The notes beneath the pieces were generated by a model that was not told where the DNA came from, did not search any database, and worked only from the letters and a program-made list of their open reading frames with translations. This document shows positions 6,598-10,991 of a stretch of DNA of 10,991 nucleotides, piece after piece. The stretch's first letter is position 1; each line of letters opens with the position of its first letter. The DNA is taken from assembly GCA_946887025.1 (NCBI GenBank), contig CAMPJY010000093.1, positions 1 through 10,991 of the forward strand. The letters run 5' to 3'. This stretch comes from an uncultured Salinimicrobium sp. Its GTDB lineage: Bacteria > Bacteroidota > Bacteroidia > Flavobacteriales > Flavobacteriaceae. A program made the translations under genes and the position numbers.

Positions 6598-6612
6598 TTT
6601 TTAGGGTTAAAA
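6598..6612 (-). promoter_or_regulatory. Leader element shared with csbD (copy 1)
   Basis: TTTTTAGGGTTAAAA (plus-strand reading) differs at one of 15 positions from the element in front of csbD and stands at the same distance from the ATG. It could be a 5'-UTR element, an enhancer of translation or the remnant of a duplication. It is not a TAnnTTTG box. Confidence 0.5.
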
Positions 6613-6729
6613 ATCAATACCATAAAGATAGGCCATCAGTCAGGTCACAAAAGCCTGATTATAAATATTTTAAAAGGATTTTAACTCTTAACATAAATGG
6701 AACTGAGGAAGCCAACCATGAATTTTATT

Positions 6730-7128
6730 CTAAACAAACTGGGCCAGGGATTCTGCCTTAATTCCGTGATGGGACTCGTGCTGCACCACCTTCCCTTCTT
6801 TAATAATTAATAACTGGGGACTTTCATGCCGCACCCCGAATTTCGAAGCGATTTCATTGGAAATCTCCCTGTTGGATAACAGGTCCAGAAAATACAGCTT
6901 TAGCTCCTTTTCGGAAGTGGAAGCAAATTCATTCTCAAAATTGCGCAGCACCATCCTGCTTATTCCACAACGGGTGGAGTGTTTAAAGATCGCCACCGTC
7001 TTATGATGTGATTCCTTCTCCAGCTCCTCCAGCTGTTCCATCCGCGTGAGCGGGTGCCACGGAATTTCATTTATTTCCTCCTTGGCTACATCCTGTGAAC
7101 TCTTGAAAATCTTATCTATTAAACCCAT
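6730..7128 (-). CDS. ytxJ: YtxJ/BrxC-like monothiol thioredoxin-fold protein
   Basis: This is a complete 132-aa cytoplasmic protein. The core FKHSTRCGISRMVLRNFE (48-65) matches the YtxJ signature of Firmicutes and Bacteroidetes, whose Bacillus member BrxC takes bacillithiol off oxidised proteins with a TCPIS motif. The single cysteine Cys54 lies in RCGIS, so the usual proline is replaced by glycine. Downstream are the thioredoxin-fold elements LYFLDLL, a cis-Pro-like SPQLLIIKEGKVV (103-115) and a His-rich turn HESHHG. An extra N-terminus of about 20 residues precedes the conserved IPWHPL. The gene diverges from clpB, which fits a stress role. A weak TAATTTTA box lies at 7151-7144. The family name is firm, the substrate inferred. 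Confidence 0.85.
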   Translation of the reverse strand: MGLIDKIFKSSQDVAKEEINEIPWHPLTRMEQLEELEKESHHKTVAIFKHSTRCGISRMVLRNFENEFASTSEKELKLYFLDLLSNREISNEIASKFGVRHESPQLLIIKEGKVVQHESHHGIKAESLAQFV

Positions 7129-7337
7129 GATTTTAATTTTTTATAAAATTAGCACTAAATCAGGATTTCTTCTCTTTAAATCCTCCTAAAGTTCCATTTC
7201 CACCCCTCTGCTCCAGGATTATTTCATTAACTTTATATGTCAGAAAGTCAGTAAAATCCTACTTTTATAAGTCATTTTGTCTGCCGTACTTCAATGGCCC
7301 GTGAATTGCAAAACAGGAGTAAAACAAGAACAAGACT
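7129..7337. other. Divergent intergenic region between ytxJ and clpB
   Basis: These 209 bases should hold both promoters. I find only near-matches to TAnnTTTG: TAATTTTA on the minus strand (7151-7144), and TACTTTTA (7260-7267) and TCATTTTG (7272-7279) on the plus strand. There is no CIRCE inverted repeat and no sigma-32-like pair. AGGAGT at 7316-7321 is 16 nt before the clpB ATG, too far for a normal Shine-Dalgarno. AGGATTT/AAATCCT (7162-7168 with 7178-7184) can form a weak hairpin. Confidence 0.45.
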
Positions 7338-9935
7338 ATGAACCTAAACAACTTCACTATAAAATCACAGGAGGCCATTCAACAGGCGCAGCAACTGGCG
7401 CAGGAAATGGGCCATCAGCAAATTGAGAATGAACACCTCTTTAAGGGAATAACCTCGGTCGACGAGAACGTGACTCCCTTCCTTTTGAAGAAACTGAACA
7501 TCAATGTCAATCTGTTCCATCAGATACTTGACAAGACCCTTCAGAGCTTTCCGAAGGTAAGCGGCGGGGATTTAATGCTATCCCGGGACGCTTCCCAGAC
7601 TTTGAACGAAGCTTCGAGTATAGCCAAGAAGATGAACGACGAATTCGTTTCTGTAGAACATCTGTTCCTGGCAATTTTTAAATCCAAAAGCAAGGTTGCG
7701 CAGATCCTGAAGGATCAGGGTGCCACCGAAAATGGGATCAAGGCTGCCATAGACGAGTTGCGCAAAGGGGAAAGGGTTACCTCACAAAGTGCCGAGGAAA
7801 CCTACAACTCCCTGAACAAATATGCCAAGAACCTGAACCAGCTGGCAGAAGAGGGAAAACTGGATCCCGTAATAGGAAGGGATGAGGAAATCAGAAGGGT
7901 ACTTCAGATCCTTTCCCGCAGGACCAAGAACAATCCCATGCTGGTAGGAGAGCCGGGAGTAGGTAAAACTGCCATTGCTGAAGGCCTTGCCCACAGGATA
8001 ATTGCGGGGGACATCCCTGAAAACCTGAAGGATAAGCAGATATATTCCCTGGATATGGGAGCCCTGATTGCGGGTGCCAAATACAAAGGCGAATTCGAGG
8101 AGCGGCTGAAAGCCGTAATCAAGGAAGTCACCTCCAGCGAAGGGAATATCGTCCTCTTCATTGACGAGATCCACACGCTGGTGGGTGCAGGTGGAGGGCA
8201 GGGCGCCATGGATGCGGCCAATATCCTGAAACCCGCGCTTGCAAGAGGGGAATTACGCGCCATTGGAGCCACCACCCTTGACGAATACCAGAAGTATTTC
8301 GAAAAGGACAAAGCCCTTGAACGCCGCTTCCAGAAGGTAAACGTGGATGAGCCGGATATTGAAAGTGCCATTTCCATCCTTCGCGGAATCAAGGAAAAAT
8401 ACGAGACCCACCATAAAGTCAGAATCAAGGATGAGGCTATCATCGCCGCCGTGGAGCTTTCCGAACGCTATATCACAAACAGGTTCCTGCCCGACAAGGC
8501 GATTGACCTTATGGATGAAGCCGCCTCCAGGCTGCGTATGGAGATCAATTCCAAGCCGGAGGAGCTCGATGTCCTGGACAGGAAGATCATGCAGCTGGAG
8601 ATAGAAATGGAGGCCATAAAGAGGGAAAAGGACGAAAACAAACTGAAAGCCCTAAGGTCAGATCTTGCGAATTACAAGGATGAGCGCAACGAACTGCACG
8701 CCCAGTGGAAAAACGAAAAAGACGTGGTCGATAATATACAGGCTGCAAAATCCAGCATTGAAGACCTGCGCCTGGAAGCCGAAAGGGCCGAACGCGAAGG
8801 GGATTACGGGAAGGTAGCCGAGATCCGTTACGGAAAGATCAAACAGGAACAGGAACGCCTGGCGGAACTTCAGCAACAGCTGGAAGAAAACCAGAAAGGA
8901 AAGAGCCTGATCAAGGAAGAGGTCACCAACGAGGATATAGCCGAGGTGGTAGCCAAATGGACCGGGATCCCCGTCACCAAAATGCTGCAGAGCGAACGCG
9001 AGAAGCTGCTTAAACTGGAAGATGAGCTGCATAAAAGAGTTATCGGACAGGAAGAAGCCATCCAGGCCGTCAGTGATGCGGTACGCAGAAGCCGGGCAGG
9101 ATTACAGGACCAGAAAAAACCCATAGGCAGCTTCCTTTTCCTCGGAACCACAGGGGTTGGTAAGACGGAGCTGGCCAAGGCCCTGGCAGAATACCTGTTC
9201 GATGACGAAAGTGCCATGACCCGGATCGACATGAGTGAATATCAGGAGCGCCACGCGGTGAGCCGCCTGGTGGGGGCACCTCCGGGATACGTTGGCTATG
9301 ACGAAGGCGGGCAGCTTACCGAAGCAGTGAGAAGGAAACCTTATTCTGTGGTCCTGCTGGACGAGATTGAGAAAGCCCATCCCGATACCTTCAACATCCT
9401 TCTCCAGGTGCTGGATGAAGGAAGGTTGACAGATAACAAGGGACGACTGGCCGATTTCAGGAATACCATCATCATCATGACCTCCAATATGGGGGCAGGC
9501 ATCATCCAGGAAAAGTTTGAAGCTGTACAGGATATGGATTCCGCCATTGAATCTGCTAAGGTGGAGGTGCTGGGACTACTAAAACAGACGGTGCGGCCCG
9601 AATTCCTCAACAGGATCGATGATATCATCATGTTCACCCCGCTTAATGCGAAGAACATCAAACAGATCGTGGGACTGCAGCTTAAAGGCGTCACCAGGAT
9701 GCTGGCGCAACAGGGAATCACGCTCGACGCCACCCCTGAAGCCATCGAGCATCTTGCCACACAGGGTTTCGATCCGCAATTTGGAGCCCGTCCCGTAAAG
9801 CGGGTCATTCAGCGGGAGGTGCTGAACAAGTTGTCCAAGGAGATCCTTTCGGGGAAAATATCCACCGACAGCATCATTCTCCTTGATGCCTTTGATGAGG
9901 GACTCGTGTTCAGGAATCAGGATGAAATAATCTAA
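7338..9935 (+). CDS. clpB: ATP-dependent protein disaggregase ClpB
   Basis: This is a complete 865-aa Hsp100 chaperone of normal length. With DnaK it pulls aggregated proteins apart in the cytoplasm. In order it has the N domain (about 1-145, two Clp-N repeats); AAA+ domain 1 with Walker A GEPGVGKT at 204-211, pore loop KYKG with Tyr249, Walker B FIDE with Glu277, and arginines at 329-330; and the coiled-coil middle domain (about 405-525, rich in Lys/Glu), which separates ClpB from ClpA. AAA+ domain 2 has Walker A GTTGVGKT at 603-610, pore loop YVGYDEGG at 651-658 and Walker B VVLLDE at 671-676. The sensor/D2-small part ends the protein. All key residues are present. No IGL/F loop for ClpP binding is evident. 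The start matches the family N-terminus ([13 protein letters not shown]). Confidence 0.98.
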   Translation: MNLNNFTIKSQEAIQQAQQLAQEMGHQQIENEHLFKGITSVDENVTPFLLKKLNINVNLFHQILDKTLQSFPKVSGGDLMLSRDASQTLNEASSIAKKMNDEFVSVEHLFLAIFKSKSKVAQILKDQGATENGIKAAIDELRKGERVTSQSAEETYNSLNKYAKNLNQLAEEGKLDPVIGRDEEIRRVLQILSRRTKNNPMLVGEPGVGKTAIAEGLAHRIIAGDIPENLKDKQIYSLDMGALIAGAKYKGEFEERLKAVIKEVTSSEGNIVLFIDEIHTLVGAGGGQGAMDAANILKPALARGELRAIGATTLDEYQKYFEKDKALERRFQKVNVDEPDIESAISILRGIKEKYETHHKVRIKDEAIIAAVELSERYITNRFLPDKAIDLMDEAASRLRMEINSKPEELDVLDRKIMQLEIEMEAIKREKDENKLKALRSDLANYKDERNELHAQWKNEKDVVDNIQAAKSSIEDLRLEAERAEREGDYGKVAEIRYGKIKQEQERLAELQQQLEENQKGKSLIKEEVTNEDIAEVVAKWTGIPVTKMLQSEREKLLKLEDELHKRVIGQEEAIQAVSDAVRRSRAGLQDQKKPIGSFLFLGTTGVGKTELAKALAEYLFDDESAMTRIDMSEYQERHAVSRLVGAPPGYVGYDEGGQLTEAVRRKPYSVVLLDEIEKAHPDTFNILLQVLDEGRLTDNKGRLADFRNTIIIMTSNMGAGIIQEKFEAVQDMDSAIESAKVEVLGLLKQTVRPEFLNRIDDIIMFTPLNAKNIKQIVGLQLKGVTRMLAQQGITLDATPEAIEHLATQGFDPQFGARPVKRVIQREVLNKLSKEILSGKISTDSIILLDAFDEGLVFRNQDEII

Positions 9936-9957
9936 TTGAAGTATGTATCATTAAGGC

Positions 9958-9973
9958 GAGGTCATTTGACCTC
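9958..9973. repeat. Isolated perfect hairpin, REP-like
   Basis: GAGGTCATTTGACCTC is a perfect 7-bp stem with a 2-nt loop. It lies 22 nt after the clpB stop and 22 nt before the terminator A-run. It has no T-tract of its own. The shape (7-8-bp stem, 2-nt loop) is the same as that of the hairpins at 72-224, so it may be a solitary REP unit or an mRNA 3'-end stabiliser. Confidence 0.6.
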
Positions 9974-9995
9974 CTGAAACCAAATATATAACAAC

Positions 9996-10023
9996 AAAAA
10001 ACGCCCTTTTAAGGGCGTTTTTT
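9996..10023. terminator. Bidirectional terminator between clpB and the CsbD gene
   Basis: The stem AAAAAACGCCCTT/AAGGGCGTTTTTT (9996-10008 with 10011-10023) is symmetrical, with A- and T-runs on either side. It serves clpB on the plus strand and the CsbD-family gene on the minus strand. Confidence 0.92.
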
Positions 10024-10062
10024 ATTCATTTTGGAGACATCCAATGGACATCCCTGTCAAGG

Positions 10063-10248
10063 CTACCATTCATCGATCTCCCGCTTCAGGTCCTCTTTTC
10101 TGCGTCCGGTCTTCTCCTGGAGGCGGCCTAACATCTCATCAAACTTTCCTTCGGCATAAGTGGTGTCATCATCGGTAAGGTCACCGTATTTTTGCTTAAA
10201 CTCACCTTTGATCTGTTTCCATTTTCCTTCTCTTTGATCTTCGTTCAT
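10063..10248 (-). CDS. CsbD-family stress-response protein
   Basis: This is a complete 61-aa protein of normal CsbD-family length (about 60-70 aa). GKWKQIKGEFKQKYGDLTDDD (8-28) and AEGKFDEMLGRLQEKTGR (32-49) are the two conserved halves of the CsbD domain, a small helical protein. CsbD of Bacillus subtilis is under general stress sigma-B control and its biochemical role is unknown. The ATG gives the family N-terminus. No Shine-Dalgarno is present; the leader carries the element TTTTTAGGATTAAAA shared with the charged miniprotein gene. Its 3' end faces the clpB terminator. Confidence 0.92.
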   Translation of the reverse strand: MNEDQREGKWKQIKGEFKQKYGDLTDDDTTYAEGKFDEMLGRLQEKTGRRKEDLKREIDEW

Positions 10249-10256
10249 CTTAATAA

Positions 10257-10271
10257 TTTTTAGGATTAAAA
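10257..10271 (-). promoter_or_regulatory. Leader element shared with the miniprotein gene (copy 2)
   Basis: TTTTTAGGATTAAAA (plus-strand reading) stands nine bases before the CsbD ATG. It is nearly identical in sequence and position to the copy at 6598-6612. Its role is unknown. Confidence 0.5.
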
Positions 10272-10338
10272 CCTGAATTTACAATTAGATGCCCGAAAAA
10301 TGTCCCAAGGCTTTCCTACTTTAATCTTAAGGAATTGT

Positions 10339-10346
10339 TATTTTTG
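10339..10346 (+). promoter_or_regulatory. -7 box of the last lipoprotein gene
   Basis: TATTTTTG matches TAnnTTTG and ends five bases before the ATG at 10352. With the offset seen at ffs, transcription would start at about 10351, so the mRNA would be leaderless or nearly so. No clear -33 TTG is present. Confidence 0.5.
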
Positions 10347-10351
10347 GAACT

Positions 10352-10991
10352 ATGAAGAAGATGCTCCCCTTTATCCTGGCAGCCCTGGCGCTCGGCAGCT
10401 GCAAAAGTAGCCGCGTAGGCGAAACCTTTAACCTGCAGGTGCGCCTGCTGGATGATTATACCATTGAAGAAGACCTGCAGGTCGAAAACACCCGGGTCGG
10501 CGGCCTGTCGGGCATAGATTATGTGAACGGGGAATTTGTCATGGTAAGCGACCAACCCTCCAATCCGCGTTTCTACAAGGTGGACATTGTCCTGGAGGAA
10601 GAAAGCATAGATACGGTCATCTTCAAGGAAGTGGTACAGCTGGAACTCCCGGAAAGTGCAGAAAAACAGAATTTTGACCTGGAATCCATTGTATTTGACC
10701 CGGCTTCAGGCGGTTTTTATATCAGCAGCGAAGGCGGCATCAGCGATGCGATCGATCCTGCAGTGCTGCGTGTTTCTGCGGAAGGAAAGCTGGAGGAATC
10801 CCTAGCCCTTCCCCAACACCTGTTGGCTGACAGCGAACAGTCTCCCCGAAATAACGGGGCCCTTGAGGGCCTTGCGGAATCCTTCGACAAGAAAGGAATC
10901 TGGGCCGCCATGGAGCTGCCGCTGAAGAGTGACGGTCCAAAACCTAAGCTGATCAGGACCAAGTCCCCAGTTAGGATCACCTATTTCGATA
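10352..10991 (+). CDS. Lipoprotein with esterase-like/phytase-like domain (3' end outside window)
   Basis: The open frame runs from ATG at 10352 through the window end, 213 codons, with no stop. The first 17 residues (MKKMLPFILAALALGSC) are a lipoprotein signal with Cys17 as anchor, so the product is exported. The rest has the look of the 'esterase-like activity of phytase' propeller family: GGLSGIDYVNGEFVMVSD near 50-67, NFDLESIVFDPASGGFYISSE near 107-127, and NGALEGLAESFDKKGIWAAMELPL near 168-191. This family is linked to secreted phosphatase or esterase activity, but the substrate is not known and the C-terminal half is missing. A later ATG at 10361 would remove the basic N-terminus of the signal peptide and is less likely. 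Confidence 0.85.
   Translation, partial: MKKMLPFILAALALGSCKSSRVGETFNLQVRLLDDYTIEEDLQVENTRVGGLSGIDYVNGEFVMVSDQPSNPRFYKVDIVLEEESIDTVIFKEVVQLELPESAEKQNFDLESIVFDPASGGFYISSEGGISDAIDPAVLRVSAEGKLEESLALPQHLLADSEQSPRNNGALEGLAESFDKKGIWAAMELPLKSDGPKPKLIRTKSPVRITYFD

Noticed and set aside
6416..6604. Hydrophobic 62-codon plus-strand frame opposite the Arg/Glu-rich miniprotein
   Set aside because: The hydrophobic composition is the automatic complement of Arg/Glu codons. It has no leader signal, while the minus-strand frame has the csbD-like leader.
7129..7337. CIRCE/HrcA operator or sigma-32 promoter in front of clpB
   Set aside because: No TTAGCACTC-N9-GAGTGCTAA repeat is present; 'TTAGCACTAA' near 7150 is only a partial one-arm resemblance. 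No sigma-32-like pair is seen.
7782..9808. Several long antisense open frames opposite clpB (up to 179 codons)
   Set aside because: They mirror the strongly conserved clpB frame in GC-richer DNA, have no promoter or leader and give Ser/Leu/Phe-rich peptides typical of shadows.
1..10991. Defence system, prophage, integron or biosynthetic cluster
   Set aside because: All long frames are assignable to core metabolism, chaperone or stress families, and no integrase, transposase, nuclease or toxin-antitoxin gene was seen on either strand.

Overview
The window looks like a chromosomal segment of a marine or soil Flavobacteriaceae-type Bacteroidetes (moderate GC, Gramella/Salegentibacter/Salinimicrobium-like; the genus is only a guess). 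The signs are the promoter box TAnnTTTG (perfect in front of the SRP RNA, glyA, fahA and the last gene), starts without Shine-Dalgarno sequences, 'SC[GK]' lipoprotein signals, a small-type transaldolase, and a YtxJ-like redox protein next to clpB.

Layout. 1-351: intergenic DNA with a long compound palindrome made of REP-like hairpins, then the transaldolase terminator. 352-2029 (minus strand): the 4.5S SRP RNA with its promoter, then a short-chain dehydrogenase, then a small transaldolase. 2084-3558 (plus): a lipoprotein with a glutaminyl-cyclotransferase propeller, overlapping by ATGA with a hotdog thioesterase. 3564-3595: bidirectional terminator, followed by a triple 9-nt repeat. 3651-4925 (minus): glyA. 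5037-6323 (plus): fumarylacetoacetase, divergent from glyA. 6342-6373: bidirectional terminator. 6386-6589 (minus): an Arg/Glu-rich miniprotein. 6730-7128 (minus): YtxJ-like protein. 7338-9935 (plus): clpB. 9958-10023: isolated hairpin and bidirectional terminator. 10063-10248 (minus): CsbD-family stress protein. 10352-10991 (plus): N-terminal part of a lipoprotein with an esterase-like/phytase-like domain, running off the window.

How they fit together. Most of this is core metabolism: pentose-phosphate carbon shuffling, one-carbon/serine metabolism and the last step of tyrosine catabolism. Around it is a protein-quality and stress cluster (ClpB disaggregase, YtxJ, CsbD, and a charged miniprotein that shares its 5' leader and first codons with csbD). 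Converging genes are separated by symmetrical terminators in three places.

I found no defence system, phage, transposase gene, CRISPR array, tRNA or biosynthetic cluster. The least explained items are the compound palindrome at 60-240 and the charged miniprotein with the csbD-like leader. I do not see convincing evidence of a wholly new multi-gene system.
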